Origin: Harmothoe impar
Lineage: Eukaryota; Annelida; Polychaeta; Phyllodocida; Polynoidae
DNA length: 64,000 nt
Assembly (NCBI GenBank): GCA_947462335.1
Contig: OX381704.1
Span: forward strand, 40,118,942-40,182,941
Direction: 5' to 3'
Shown here: positions 1 through 12,610 of the stretch, piece by piece
How positions within the stretch are numbered: position 1 is the first letter of the stretch
Layout: every line of letters starts with the position of its first letter
Notes under the pieces: generated by a model
The model's database searches: none
What the model saw: only the letters and a program-made list of their open reading frames with translations
What the model was told of the DNA's origin: nothing
Translations under genes and position numbers: made by a program

Positions 1-1079
1 GGTGGTAAGTCCACTACTCCTTCCAGAGCGCTGAAGTGGGATATAGTTTCCGTCCAAGGACAGGTAAACACTGTTGTTTATTATGACATGACAACATATT
101 CAAGATGCATTGCATGACACTTGGGACATGATCCGAATTTATTTATCAAATAGGGCAAAATAAAACATAAAAACAAACGCCCAAGTATTTTGTGTGGAGG
201 CAGGTGTGTGTCTGAGTTTATCTCGGTTCTGCATTAGCCTGAGTGTCCCTGCGTGTCTGAGAAGATTCTAGTCAAATAATCCCTTTAGTGCAAAAGAGAC
301 ATGATCTCTGTCAAACAGAAGGTAGTCTCATCTACCCAAGTCATGTTCCGAATGATAAGAATGTCACACTTTTAGTCTGACACTATGTCAACCTTTCCCC
401 CAGTGTGGGTCAGTAGGATTGGACTCGTCTTTCAGTGCATCGCATGGTTTACGGAGACTTAGGACATTTTTTTGCCCGAGGTGTGACTCGGGATGCGTTA
501 GGTGCATGTCCACTGAGTGCGGGGCGGGCCGGTCATGGGAACGTCGCCTTGATCCCCGGCGTGTTGACAGTAAATAACATCAGCCGGCAAGCCCCCAGAC
601 ACAACTTGCCGGCCACAGGAGACGGCAGCAAACTTATTGTTTAACCCCAGGTAAGAAAAACAACAACGTATTATCTCTCACAATCTCAGTACACATAAAA
701 CAACTTTATGAGGAAGGGAGGGGCTTGTCTGCTAGTTCGGATTAAGGCTTTAGCAATGGCAGGGAGTATGGGGGTGGTGGGTGGGTCAAAGTGGGGGTGG
801 AGTAAGAAGTGAGCAAAATAACGGGTGGGTAAGCTACAAGTGGGTGCCTGTGTGTCGGGGATGTGTGTCAGCCTGTGTGTGGGGGGATTTCTCTCCTTTT
901 TTTTAAAATCTTGTACCAGGAATGAGGAGTGAAACGCCACATCAACTCGCGGCTCATCACCATTTTCTGAAGTCAGACAATTATTCAGGTCGCTGATGTC
1001 ATTGGAAGTTTGTTCTTCTCCACTAAAAATTTGCTTAATACTTGTATAAAAAGAATTCTCGAAAATTTGGGAATAAATG

Positions 1080-1144
1080 CTAGGGTCGGCACTGTTTTGA
1101 AACTAGGGTAAGGTTGCCTGAAACACTCAAAAAAAAAGTTGGCC
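1080..1144. mobile_element. Fragment of GGCC(A)n inverted-repeat family
   Basis: Carries TAGGGTCGGCACTG, then GGTTGCCTGAAACAC, an A tract and GTTGGCC. This is the order found at the right end of the fuller copies at 32274-32567 and 53548-53802. The left end is not recognisable. Confidence 0.5.
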
Positions 1145-1352
1145 TTTAACAGAGAGCCGCACAACAGTCTCAGAGTGTCCCAGGCTGGGATGTGTATTGT
1201 GACAACCAGAGCACCTGTGGTGACCGGGACACTGAGAAAAGGAGAGGTACAGGGCCCCAGTGTAGGTTATGTAACAGGCTGACGTAAGAGATGGGAAAGA
1301 TATGCCGCTGTTGTGCCCTGCACTGTTAATACCAAAGCAAGTATGCTGTATT

Positions 1353-1694
1353 CAGTGGCGTAGGAAAAGGGGGGGCCAGGGGGGCCCGGGCCCCCCCGAT
1401 CACAGAGGAGGGGGGGCCCGAATATGTTTGGGCCCCCCCAAAATTTGCCAAGACCCTATCATATGATACATACATTCCCCAAATTGTACCTCTCACACAT
1501 AGAAAAAAGTGGGGGCAGAGTTGCTTCGCCCCCCAATCAGAATTAAAGGGGGCTCAAAACTACTTGTTTACACGATTCCAATACAAGCGTGCATACACAC
1601 CATTGTACCTAAAATCTGATATTTAAAGCTAGTTGGGGTGGCCCCCCCCCTGGGCCCCCCCCCCCCCAATGAAGATATGCTTCCTACGCCTCTG
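1353..1694. mobile_element. MITE-like element, TIR CAGTGGCGTAGGAA
   Basis: Begins CAGTGGCGTAGGAA and ends TTCCTACGCCTCTG, inverted copies with one mismatch. The inside is non-coding with runs of GGGCCCCCC. Flanks share TGTAT-like bases that might be a target duplication. A decayed relative lies at 21194-21351. Confidence 0.7.
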
Positions 1695-2119
1695 TGTATG
1701 TTGGCCACAGCATGGAAGAAGTCAGCATAGGTAGACTTAGGATGCATGGAACCTCAAAATCCATCCAACAGTCTGTAGTGAATACACTCCTCCACATCAA
1801 CCTGCCAGCCCCACCCGCCTTCTTACATCTAGTCCATGTTGTGACATGTACATGGATGCACGGGACTTATTTACTGTTATGGCCAGGTACTTTCCTGCTT
1901 CTTGTTTTTCAAATGGAAATAACTTTTTTTTTGTGTGTGTGTACATTGTATATAATTCAGTTTAATGAAGTCCAGCATATGTTTATCTTCAGTGCACTAG
2001 GTTAATGATGAAAATCAGTTTCTTCGAAGTCTAAGACTAAGGTGTAGTTTATTGTGTAAGGATCAGTTGGCAGACACTAAAAGACTAACATTGGCAATGA
2101 TTTGCACCGTTGCAGGCAA

Positions 2120-2770
2120 TAATTTAATGTTGTGCCAATTTTGAAATGCCAACGTTGTGGAATTTATGTTGTACCAATGTTGCAATGTTGTGCAAATGTT
2201 TGCACCTAATATTGGTACAAAGTCAACAATATGACAGTTGGCATAACATTGGGTCACCATTGGCTCAAGCAGACCCCCCCCTCCCTCTGGCATATATATA
2301 TATATGGTTGTCAGAAGAGATATTGTCCAGCATATATCCCATCATAATTGGCCATTAATTTCCTAGCGACATAACAAAATGCTGGTAACATTGCCGTCAG
2401 GACACCTTTCTAAGGTCCTCGTTTTAAGGTAATGGTAGGTACAAGCTGATATCAAGGTGAAATGCAAAGACAGAAATGGCTGTGTCTAAAAATATTCAGC
2501 CATGTCTTTAGCAGAATTAGTTTAGTGATCATTTAGTATCAATGAGTAAAATACAAATTTAGGAATGGGATGCCTCTGGCCAAAACTATATTGCGCCAAT
2601 GTCTGCACCTGATGTTGGTACAAAGTCAACATATGACGGTTGGCATAACATTGGGCCACCGTTGGATCAAGTGGAATCCCCCCAGGCGAAGCTACTTTGT
2701 GACATTGGCACCTGACGTCAGTCCAACCCTCGACTGTGTTTGGCTAATGTCGGGCCAACGTCAGGATGCA
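2120..2770 (+). repeat. Pair of related repeats (GTTGGCATAACATTGGG)
   Basis: About 75 nt at 2205-2280 recurs at 2605-2682 in the same orientation with few changes. Shared words are TTGGTACAAAGTCAACA, GTTGGCATAACATTGGG and CCCCCC. Surroundings repeat AATGTTG/CAACGTTG motifs. Probably fragments of one dispersed element; a short echo occurs at 35905. Confidence 0.55.
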
Positions 2771-3949
2771 AGCTGAGTGCTTTAGGCATCTAACTCTAAT
2801 ACACATGGAACTAGTCACGTGGATCCCTCATGGATTGAAGTTTTTTTTGTGTTCTTTGAATGAAAACGTACCACCATCATCTACTGCTTTCCACAAGTCA
2901 CTTGTCCAATGTCTCGTTGATGAAGTTAAAGTGTAGGTTAATGGTGGCTAGATCGGTTTTTATCTACCAGTATTTATTTAATAAAAAGAAGAATTGATCT
3001 ATTTAAAAAGAAGAATTGATCCTCATCAGTACAGATGGTGGTCTGGTTGACTCAAGAAGCAAAGGAGATTAATATGTGGGTAGTTTCAAGTGTGGGTAGC
3101 ACCATGTGGGTGGGGTTGGCTGGTTAATGTGAGGGGTTCTTGGTCTAAGTGTAAGACACTGGTGCAGGGGAGAGGGCACTGAGGGTCAGGGTGCGGGAAG
3201 GAGGTGATGTGAGTGACAGGCAGTGATTGACAGGTGTAAGGTGATGTGTACACAGGGCCCTGTGCTGCAGGCAGTCGGCGGCACGGCGTATATATGTACA
3301 AGGAAGCCCCGTGTCAGGTGGCGTTGTGCCTGGTAGGGTCGTCAAGTGGGACCCACCAACCTCCCTACAGTCCCCAAGCACACTCAGCGCAGCCCATGCT
3401 GCATGCAATAGATACAACATGGGCCCAGACGGAATATCTACATGCCCTTTTTATATCATATTTTCCCCACAGGTGCAGGACCCCATTGATCCTTGCCTCT
3501 CCATTTGTAAAGTACTGGCGGCTTTAGGGTGTGGGTAGGGGTGGTGTTGGGGTGACGTGGGGGAGGCTGTAATGTAGGCCCTCTAATACACGGACCAGTG
3601 TTACCCCTCGGCTTTTTCTACATGCATAATCTGCGACTTCTTCATCAAGAATTCCACAAGGAATAAACATACGAAAACTGGAGACATAATGATGTAGGGA
3701 AGATAATGGACATTTGTTAGGCTGCTTAAGACATTCTTTCTACTAAGAATGGATAATGGGCAGGCTATAATTGGCATGTTATGGTGCCTAAGACGTCTTT
3801 GTATTGAATGCAGATAATGGGCATGTTATGATGCATAAAGCATGTACGTTGGTCGGCTGAAATTTCGTCATCCGATGAAAGTCTGTGTTAAACTTATGGA
3901 TGAATCTCATTCGACAACAGCATCTCGGCACATCAGTGGGATACACGCT

Positions 3950-4610
3950 TAAATATCTTTGTATTGAGTGCAGATAATGGTCATGTTATGGTGCCCAAGA
4001 TGTCTTTGTATTGAGTGCAGATAATTGCATGTTATGGTGCCCAAGACGTCTTTGTATTGAGTACAGATAATTGCATGTTATGGTGCCCAAGATGTCTTTG
4101 TATTGAGTTCAGATAATGGGCATGTTATGGTGCCCAAGATGTCTTTGTATTGAGTGCAGATAATTGCATGTTATGGTGCCCAAGACGTCTTTGTATTGAG
4201 TACAGATAATGGGCATGTTATGGTCCGTACGACGTCTTTGTATTGAGTGCAGATAATTGCATGTTATGGTGCCCAAGACGTCTTTGTATTGAGTACAGAT
4301 AATTGCATGTTATGGTGCCCAAGACGTCTTTGTATTGAGTACAGATAATTGCATGTTATGGTGCCCACGATGTCTTTGTATTGAGTTCAGATAATGGGCA
4401 TGTTATGGTGCCCAAGATGTCTTTGTATTGAGTGCAGATAATTGCATGTTATGGTGCCCAAGACGTCTTTGTACTGAGTTCAGATAATGGGCATGTTATG
4501 GTGCCCAAGACGTCTTTGTATTGAGTACAGATAATGGGCATGTTATAGTGCGTACAACGTCTTTGTATTGAGTGCAGATAATTGCATGTTATAGTGCCTA
4601 AGATGTATTG
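3950..4610 (+). repeat. 46-47 nt minisatellite, about 14 units
   Basis: The unit contains AAGACGTCTTTGTATTGAGT and CAGATAATTGCATGTTATGG, with a one-base variant carrying ATGGGCATG. Copies start every 46 or 47 nt from about 3956 to 4561. Two loose copies precede it at 3727-3840. Confidence 0.93.
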
Positions 4611-7600
4611 GATACATAATACGGGTATTGCCTAGGACAATGTTTGTTCATGTATATAAACCGTACTGTATTGGGTACATGTTGTGGTGGGGGGTGCCTC
4701 CAACATTGTCTATAGGAGTAGTTTTAGATCGACATGCTGGACTCCTACTGCAGTCTTAATGATGTATTCCTTGTCAGTAGCCTCTTCCAAGAATTGACGT
4801 TTCCCACGTCAAACACTATTTGAGCGAGCTTTGCCAACTGTAGCTATCTAGAATGAAATCGGCTTAGGCTCTATTTGCTAGTATTATGGCTCGTCCTCGC
4901 CGACCCTGTCAGCAGAAACTTATTCATATTTGAATATAGACTATAATATGTGACATTTTTCAGGCCGTGAAGTGCTGACTGTAAGTGGTGATTACTCTGT
5001 GTGCTTGGCAGCCACAGAGCAGCATTCAAGCACTTTAAAGGGCATTCAGTGGCCTTCATGACAAGCCGCCAGTGAAAGGTTGAGATGCTAAGCAACACAC
5101 TAGGCCACACTCAGCCCTAGCTGAGACCCTCCCCCGTGCTGAGACCTCCTCTGGTGAGGCTGGAGGTGTCCTCCAGTGGGTGTAGATGGGTATTGGCCCG
5201 TCAGGTAGGGCTCTCAGAGGGCCTCTCACCTGGCCACTCACCTGCACATAGGGTCTGTACTCGCTACCTCCTCTGGGCAGCCCTGCAGGTCTCTGTTATA
5301 CCACCCTCAGGGTCTGGGAGGGGGGGGGGGGCACCGTGTGTGCAGCATCATAACACTAACAGATGTACCCCTACACAATACGGCTTCTACACTATTTGTG
5401 CGGATTCCACAATATGCCTTGTCTCCAGGCTCAATGCCATCTGTTTTACTATTCTTAACGAAACGGACTAAAATCGAAATTGGTTTACATGTAGGTCCAA
5501 ATTGAATATATGGCTATATCTTTTGTTTTTTCGGCTTTATATGAAATCTCATGGACAAAATTGCAGCAACATATACCTTGTGCTGTAATATGGATCTGCA
5601 TCACCTCTAAGGAATGGACGTAAACTAAGCATCTATCGTATTATACAGTATGTCGAAACACAAGGCTTTTTGAATCATATTGGATGCTATTCTGCGGTAC
5701 ATTTTATCAAGTGGGGATTGAGGCTGAGCTTTTCATATCACCATTAACACTAGCACTAATTGAATTCTCAAGTTGCGGGGGATTAATCAAGGTCCATTAG
5801 CCCCCCCCCCCCCCCGCCCACCACCACAGACACCTCTTGCACATGTTACTTGATCCTGGCCACTTGATCTCCGTTTTGTTATGACAATAAAAGCAGCTGC
5901 CCCTCCCATATTGTCAGTTCATGTTACAAGAGGCAATCAAAGAAACTGAAGAGAAACTATTACAGTGTTACAAAGTGGGAAATGAACACCTCACCCTCTG
6001 TGCCTATGTACCGACATGGGCTAAAATCTAGACTTGTAATAAAATGTATGTCTAAATAGCTAAAGTGTTAACGTCATGTAACAGTGGTCTAATCATATAG
6101 ACACACGACTTAAATGGGCGTTTGGCAAGACATTTAGCCAAACAATAGGTACGTTAAGACTACTTCTGCGTCTAGGAACCAATGTATGAACTGTGCCCAT
6201 GTCTAAGCCGTCGGCCATTCATAGAGCAGTGGGCTGGACAAACGCAGTGCGCGGTCTGGGTAATCGGGGGGGGGGGGGGGGGGCACACCCGGTACCCCGC
6301 CACCAGGGGGCGCCCCACGCCCACGTGACCCCCCAATTAGGCAGTTTGAAGTCGGAAGTAAGCAGGAAACGCGCCCCGGCAATGGTGGCTGAAATGGGAA
6401 GCGGTGCCGGACTAAATTCTGCGACGGATTATCGTGTGCGGTGACAGTGGGGGTGTTTACCCAGGGCCGTGCCTTTTAGCGGCCGGGCAGACAACTATGC
6501 CGGCTATCCGTTACACACGGCACTCGGCATAAAGACAAACCGTTAGCCGGCCACGGGGCGCGCCACACCTTCAGGTGGCCTCGCCGACCGCCGCGCCACC
6601 CAGCGCAAAGTGCCACATTCAGGCTCCTATTTAATATCAACAACAAAGATGCAGATTTGGCCAAAGTCGACGGAATCCCCAAACACGGCAACATTTGGAT
6701 CGGATGTCGAGGGTAGCACCGTGAAGCAGTGGCTAGAAGAGCGTAGGGTGGACAGCTTAGAGCCGTGTTTGGTAAAGTGACCCCTCTGCTGCCCAGCACA
6801 ATACACCCTGCACCAACACCTGCCATGCCCCAGCTTACTGTCTCTACTCAACCTTTCTCACAGAATAATATACAGTTTAACTTTAATACGACACCAACCA
6901 CTTGTTGGTGTCATCTGCAGATACAAAGAAATATATCCAATAAGTCAGTTGTGATGTTTAATATAAGACTGGGGACAGCAAATAATGCCCAATAATATGT
7001 TTGAATAAAATTAAAGACGTTGCTAAAAACCCTCCATGGCACACCTTCTATCTATATATTTAGCTATGTATCCATGAGCCATGTCCATTAGGAAAGTTTC
7101 AATATAATCTCATCAGCGACTAAAGACGTTGACAAATAGATTTATCTGCTGCAATTCCATTTAAATTACCTTAAAAAATACCAATCACACATTCATATAC
7201 CTGGTACTATACACCACAGCACGGTAAGGGGGGAAGTGGATAGCAACCTGTTTAGATGCTCCTCAGACCGTGGGAATATACTGATGGGGGCGAGGTGGAG
7301 GAGATATATGTCAATCAGAACCCCCTGACAATATATTAAGAGGGATGTGATATAACAGCAGCCTACATTATTCCTTACCCCTACTTTCTACTAATCAGCT
7401 TCCAAATATCAAGATTAGGAGGGCGTCTTCAGGTCTACTCATACTGGACCATACTGGCATTACTTACATCAATAGTCTACATAATGTGCTGTATTTGGAT
7501 TTCATTTTTACATTTTCTCTCTCTATACAGGGGATATCAACGTTGATATGCACACTCTACACTCGAAAACGGCATTTTCGGCACCAATACAGTACATTGT

Positions 7601-8879
7601 ACATACAGTTTGCCTCATAAGTGTCCTTGTGACTTGGCCTTGGCGGGTATTGGGAATTTAATGGTTAAACAGAATTACAGCGTGTTTACTTCCTGTGCTC
7701 TATTTACTCTGGCCGACAGAGTGACAGATTTGGTCTTCCCGGATATTGGGCGGGCTAGCGTCAAGCCTGGCCTCCTCTGGAGATGGTCGAGTGATTGTTT
7801 CTGACTGTGAAGAATGGGATTTATTCTAGGCAGACCAAGACAATGGCTAAGTTGTCAGCTTGTGTGAACATGCGTATTGCCCTTCTAGCATCTGACACGG
7901 ATTTCACTAGCCTTCCTCTAAATACCAGATATCTTTTGCATATTTACTCCCGAGATGAGTCATGCTCTAGTGATGATATTGAGTTTATTCCCTCATTTCC
8001 TGAAAGCAGTTCAAGCGCACATCAGAAGGGAATTCCACAGAAACTAGCCTTCGGTACAATAAAGGCATAACTCATACCCATGAAGTCTTTCATAAACCTG
8101 ATATCTAAAAAGACCATTGCTATGGGTTAATTGACCATACGGCGATAAACTCCAAATAAGCAACCATCACAAAGGAAGACATTCAGCCAGCACACCGGAA
8201 GCGGATAGGTCACCAGGGGCAAAGCTTGGGACTAAGGGAGACGGGATAAAAAGCAACACTTGGGTTGCCTACCCCGGGAAGCTGCTGTGTCAACAGCCCC
8301 ATGGCCAGCACTTCCTGAACAGAAGGCAACAGGAGCCAGCACCACATCAAGACGTTCACATGTCTCTAGGGTCTGCTCACCTCAGGGTACATACATTGTG
8401 CAGCCCAGCATAGATATAGATGAAGCAGCGTGTGATAACGATATCACATGTATATATAAGGTCCATGTAATAGTGTTGGTGCCGAGGGATGGCTGAGCCG
8501 TGGGTCTGACCTCTGTCATATTGGTATAGAGATGAACAGGGATCACCAAAGGCAGTAGCATACATGTCCCTGCTTGGTGTCAGTCGGTGCAGCAGGTAAA
8601 ACAATGCACAATAGCGTCCTGGAAAAACAGTTTTCTTCTGCTTAGTCCATGTCCTCATCGGGTCCCCCTCACTAAAACAATGCCCCCAAATGGTAGCCCA
8701 AACCTGCAATACTGAACGGGCACATTTGGTGAAAACATTCCATTCTGTAGAGTGGGGTATCACATAGAGTAACAAAATGCCAGCTATGGCCGGGACTCTT
8801 CACTCCATGCCCTATTGTTTAGCGCTGGAGGTCTTCATGTTAGCACTTTGGTGGAGGTATTTAACACTGACAGGTTCAT
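4611..8879. other. Intergenic; GC island at about 6190-6620
   Basis: No gene recognised. Long homopolymers occur at 5320 (G12), 5801 (C15) and 6266 (G18). The GC-rich stretch at 6190-6620 looks unique and carries the CTCF-like motif. A 91-codon frame at 7795-8070 could belong to the 5' region of the LINE, but has no motif. Confidence 0.6.
6300..6313 (+). promoter_or_regulatory. CTCF-like motif, exact match to vertebrate consensus
   Basis: CCACCAGGGGGCGC fits CCASYAGRKGGCRS at all 14 positions. CTCF is an insulator and loop-anchor protein present in many bilaterians. It sits in a GC-rich island beside a G18 tract. Binding is inference. Confidence 0.4.
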
Positions 8880-10792
8880 TTGATGCATGTGCAAGGTTTG
8901 GTTGGGGTCTGCGTATCTACAATGACCTATTATAGTTATCAACAACTGGGTGACTCCAGGGGGCTCAGGATCCTGGGTATGAATGTGCAAAGTCTCAAAG
9001 ACAAGATCAACAAGTTTCGTGGTCTTTGTATGAAAGTGGACCACATCTGTATTACAGAATCGTGGCTCAGCGAGAAAGACCAGAATTGGCACTTGGATAT
9101 ACCGGGTATGATGTTGTATAGACTGGACAGGCGGGTGTGTCTTCGCAAAAGTGGGGGCGTAGCCTGTTACCTGCCTATGCACTATGCAAATTATACTACG
9201 GTTATTGACGAGTGCACATTCATCAGCGGTGATATGGAGTGCCTTGGGCTCATAACAAGATATCCTGGACAGAAATTTAGGGTAGTGATTACTATTTATA
9301 GACCACCTCATGGGAGTGTAAATAGGTGCTACACGAAGCTGGAGGAATTGATTAAATTACCGGTAATGAAGGACAGGGAAATTTGGATTGTTGGCGACCT
9401 GAATGTCAACTCTAGGACGCGTAACAATCCTAAATGTGTCCGCCTATTTCGGTTTCTAAAAACCTCAAAGCTTAAGTACTTAAACACTAGGCCTACCTAC
9501 TTTCACCCCAAAGGCAGGTCTACTATAGATCATATTTATACTAACTGTAAGCACGTCAGTGCAAATGGTGTTATAAATGATTTGAATGGCGACCATGCCC
9601 CGATCTACGCTGTAAAAAAGCAGCGACCAATTAGTATGGTTAGCTCATTTAAACAGATCACTGGGCGTTCATACAAAGAATATGATAAAAACAATCTAAT
9701 CGGGTTTGTGGATTCTGTGGGCTGGGATGATGGTACGGTTCATTGCGCTGACGACCTGGTAGAGTTTGCTTCTAGTAAAATAATGGAATATTTGGATATT
9801 AACCATCCAGTAAAAACTTTTAAAGTCAATACGTTACAGCATGACGGGTTCACACCTGATGTTGTGGGACTGGTTGCGAGGAAAAATAAAGTACTACGTA
9901 AGGCTAGGAGGGTAAAAAGAGGTGTCCTCAATGAATACCTACCCAGGGTCAAGAGCATTGAACGACATATGAAAGCCCTAATGATAAAAAACAAAAGGAA
10001 TGACATCCGTGCGAAGTTGGCCAGATTCTGTGATGATCCGCGCCGTTTCTGGGGTGAGGTAAACAGAGTCTGGAGAGGGCCTACCAGGGAGATCGTCATG
10101 AAACTCAAACGTGAGGACGGTTCCTTGATTGACCCATCACAACTGGCCGACTTTGTGAACGTATATTATAGTGGAATTGGGGATAAGTTGGCTAGGGCGT
10201 TTGATGGGAACACGGTCGACGATGTGGGGCATGATGGACCGACTGTCGCTGTATGTGATATCTCATTGACTGATGTCAGCGCGGAGTTTGTCATTAAGTT
10301 GATTAAGAAGATTAAGCTTAACAAGTCAACCTCCATACCTCACATGCGTCCAGTTGTTTTAAAGGATCTGTTGACTCAAAGGCCTACTGTATTATTGAAC
10401 ATTATTAACAGGACACTACGAGATAATGCTTTTCCAAACACACTGAAAAATGCCTGCGTGGTCCCCCTACCGAAGGCTGGTGACCTATCAAAGGTTACCA
10501 ACTGGAGGCCGGTGAGTCAGCTAAATATATTTTCCAAGCTGGTCGAGAAGGCAGTGCACAGACAGTTGATGTCTCACCTAATTGTAAATAATATAATTGA
10601 TGAGCGTCAGTTTGGGTTCATGCCTGGTCGATCAACTTCAGATGCGGTCTTTGGACTTGTAACTGAGCTGTTTGAGTGTAGGAATAGAGGGGAGTATGTG
10701 TCAATTGTCTTCCTCGATCTGAGGAAGGCTTTTGACACAGTAAATCACCTACTACTGCTCGGAGAGTTGGAAAAGATTGGCTGCGATGAGGA
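8880..10792 (+). CDS. LINE endonuclease and N-terminal half of reverse transcriptase
   Basis: Frame one of the broken LINE protein, about 638 residues. The endonuclease spans residues 28-245 and shows the expected catalytic set: N35 (GMNVQS), E60 (ITESWL), Y140 (TIYRPP), D173 and N175 (VGDLNVN), D217 and H218 (STIDHIY), and H239 (NGDHAPI). A linker with RRFWGEVNRVW at about 388 follows. Reverse transcriptase blocks then run from VVPLPKAGDLSKVTNWRPVS (about 527) through QFGFMPGRSTSDAV to FLDLRKAFDTVNH (611-623), which has the first catalytic aspartate. The ATG at 8880 is the first in frame, but the true start could lie upstream. The same frame runs on to 10904 out of register with the family and is not counted. 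Confidence 0.9.
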
Positions 10793-11761
10793 TTCAAGAG
10801 CTATCTTGAGAACAGGACTCAAAGCACTGTGGTTGGGGGCGTTATGTCTGACACCTGTAAGATTGATTGTGGCGTACCACAGGGGTCCGTTTTGGGGCCG
10901 TTGATGTTCTTAATATATATAAATAGCATTGTTGGTAACATAAAAAATGGCCGGTATTGGATGTACGCCGATGATTTAGCTTTAGCGGTTAGTAATAAGG
11001 ATCCTGCAATCGCCACTGTCTTGATTCAGGAGGATTTGGACAGGATTAGTCAATGGTGTGATAAGTTCCGACTGACCATAAATGCTGAAAAGACTCAGGT
11101 ACTATGGTGTCACGGAGAAAAGTGTAAGATTGACTGGAATGTACATAAGATATGGCTTAAAGGCCTACAGTTGAAACCGGTGAGGGTTTTCAACTATCTG
11201 GGAGTACTTATTGACTCGATCTTGTCATTTAAGGAGCATTGTGCTAGGGTCATCAAATCTGGCAACTATAAATTGTATAACTTGCGGAATCTCTGTAAAT
11301 ACATGGATGAAGATCTGTCATTATTGCTTTACAAACAGATGATTCTTGGGGTGTTTGACTATGGCGACTTCGTCGTGGAGTCAACCACCGAGGATCTGGT
11401 CTCCGAAATTGAGACCATTCAAAATCATTGCCTGAGGGCCTGCCTAAAAATTCATGACCCTAGAGCAATCACCAGAACTGCCCTTAGAGTAAGAGGCGGT
11501 TGCAAGAGTCTTGCTGAGAGGCGCAAGGAGAATTTATTATGCCTGATGTACAAATATGCTAACAATCCGTTAAACGTAGTTGTGCCAGTGAGAGCGCTAC
11601 GCGGCAACGTCAAAGTTAAGCTAAGACTCCAGCGCCCAAAGGGTCAGTATAATAAGGGCCCCCTATATAGGGGTATGATTGAGTGGAATAAGCTTGATGC
11701 TGATGTCCAAAGGCTGCCTGACTATGGTAAATTTGTAAATAAGATCAAGAGTCATAAGTAA
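10793..11761 (+). CDS. LINE reverse transcriptase, C-terminal half (shifted frame)
   Basis: Continuation of the LINE protein in the next frame. From 10793 it reads FKSYLENRTQSTVVGGV, the usual block before GVPQGSVLGPLMFLIYIN, then WMYADDLALAV with both catalytic aspartates, and FNYLGVLID. A C-terminal region with LLLYKQMILGVFDYGDFV and ETIQNHCLRACLKI, typical of CR1, L2 and Jockey-type elements, ends at a TAA. An ATG at 10829 opens this frame but is not a natural start. Confidence 0.9.
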   Translation, partial: FKSYLENRTQSTVVGGVMSDTCKIDCGVPQGSVLGPLMFLIYINSIVGNIKNGRYWMYADDLALAVSNKDPAIATVLIQEDLDRISQWCDKFRLTINAEKTQVLWCHGEKCKIDWNVHKIWLKGLQLKPVRVFNYLGVLIDSILSFKEHCARVIKSGNYKLYNLRNLCKYMDEDLSLLLYKQMILGVFDYGDFVVESTTEDLVSEIETIQNHCLRACLKIHDPRAITRTALRVRGGCKSLAERRKENLLCLMYKYANNPLNVVVPVRALRGNVKVKLRLQRPKGQYNKGPLYRGMIEWNKLDADVQRLPDYGKFVNKIKSHK

Positions 11762-12390
11762 GCCGGGTAGCTGGCGATGGCTGATCACACTGACCCTATA
11801 TAGTGGCTAGTTGGTGTTAATGTCCATATGAATTGTCACAAATGAATGCTTAAAGCGTGCTAATTTATCAATTGAATGCAGTATACATATACTGACCTGG
11901 TAGAAGTAATTCTATGAATAATGTTAATGTATGAGTCATGAATTGAAATTGTGTGAAGTAGTCTATGAACTTGACTGAGGTATATGCTGCGTGCTGGCGG
12001 CTGCTGCTACTCGCCAGTAGCTGTCTGCGCGAAGTAGCCTATTTGAATGTAGTATATATAAGCGAATACCGGTACGACGAGTGTGCTGTACCCCGACTTC
12101 ATGGAAACTTACCTTGCATTTCAAAAATAACCTGTTGTAATTAGTGGGAATTAGGTATGTTGGAAGTGGACTTATTTACTTTGACATAGACGTTGTGTAT
12201 CCCTAGTATCATCAATGTGATAATAGTTGCAGCAGGAAAATATAACTGTATGCTGTCATGATTGGTATACATTTTTTGACGTACTTGTTACTGTGTATTC
12301 GTCGGCTGCCGTGTTGGCATGAATCGAAAGACAATACTGGTTATTGGATTTTTGCCAAATAAAAATATTTAAAACTCAAACTCAACTCAT
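11762..12390 (+). mobile_element. LINE 3' untranslated region and tail
   Basis: Non-coding part after the reverse transcriptase stop. It is moderately AT-rich, with AATAAA near 12358 and a tail of AAACTC-like repeats at 12371-12390. I take the tail as the 3' end of the element by analogy with related LINEs. Confidence 0.6.
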
Positions 12391-12610
12391 ATCTAGTAGT
12401 CAAATATATACGTTTGTGTGTGTGTTTTCTTGAATATACGTATGTGTACAAATATATTGACACTTTTTGTATATTCATACCACAGTAGACTTGGAGTATA
12501 AAAGAAACAGCCTCTGTACATATTACATACACAACAATGACTAGTAGTATAAGTCAGATTAAGTACAGCCACAACCCCTGTACACTGGAAATAGTTAGTG
12601 GAGGTACACA

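Larger units (their letters stand above)
1..3949. other. Intergenic, no gene recognised (left edge)
   Basis: Apart from the elements listed at 1080-1144, 1353-1694 and 2120-2770, I see only short chance frames. There is a mild GC island at 470-620. Confidence 0.7.
8880..12390 (+). mobile_element. Non-LTR retrotransposon (LINE, CR1/Jockey-like group)
   Basis: A LINE that moves through an RNA copy by target-primed reverse transcription. The coding part (8880-11761) holds an apurinic-type endonuclease followed by a reverse transcriptase. The 3' part carries an AATAAA (about 12358) and ends in short AAACTC/CAACTC-like repeats (12371-12390). Such microsatellite-like 3' ends are known in CR1, L2 and related clades. 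The 5' limit is not visible, no ORF1 with a zinc knuckle or esterase was recognised upstream, and no target-site duplication was identified. A single frameshift near 10793 breaks the protein, so this copy is probably inactive unless it is a sequencing error. The exact clade cannot be named without a phylogeny. Confidence 0.9.

Noticed and set aside
8835..9311. 158-codon minus-strand frame overlapping the LINE
   Set aside because: It is the antisense of the endonuclease domain, which has a full set of catalytic motifs in the plus frame.
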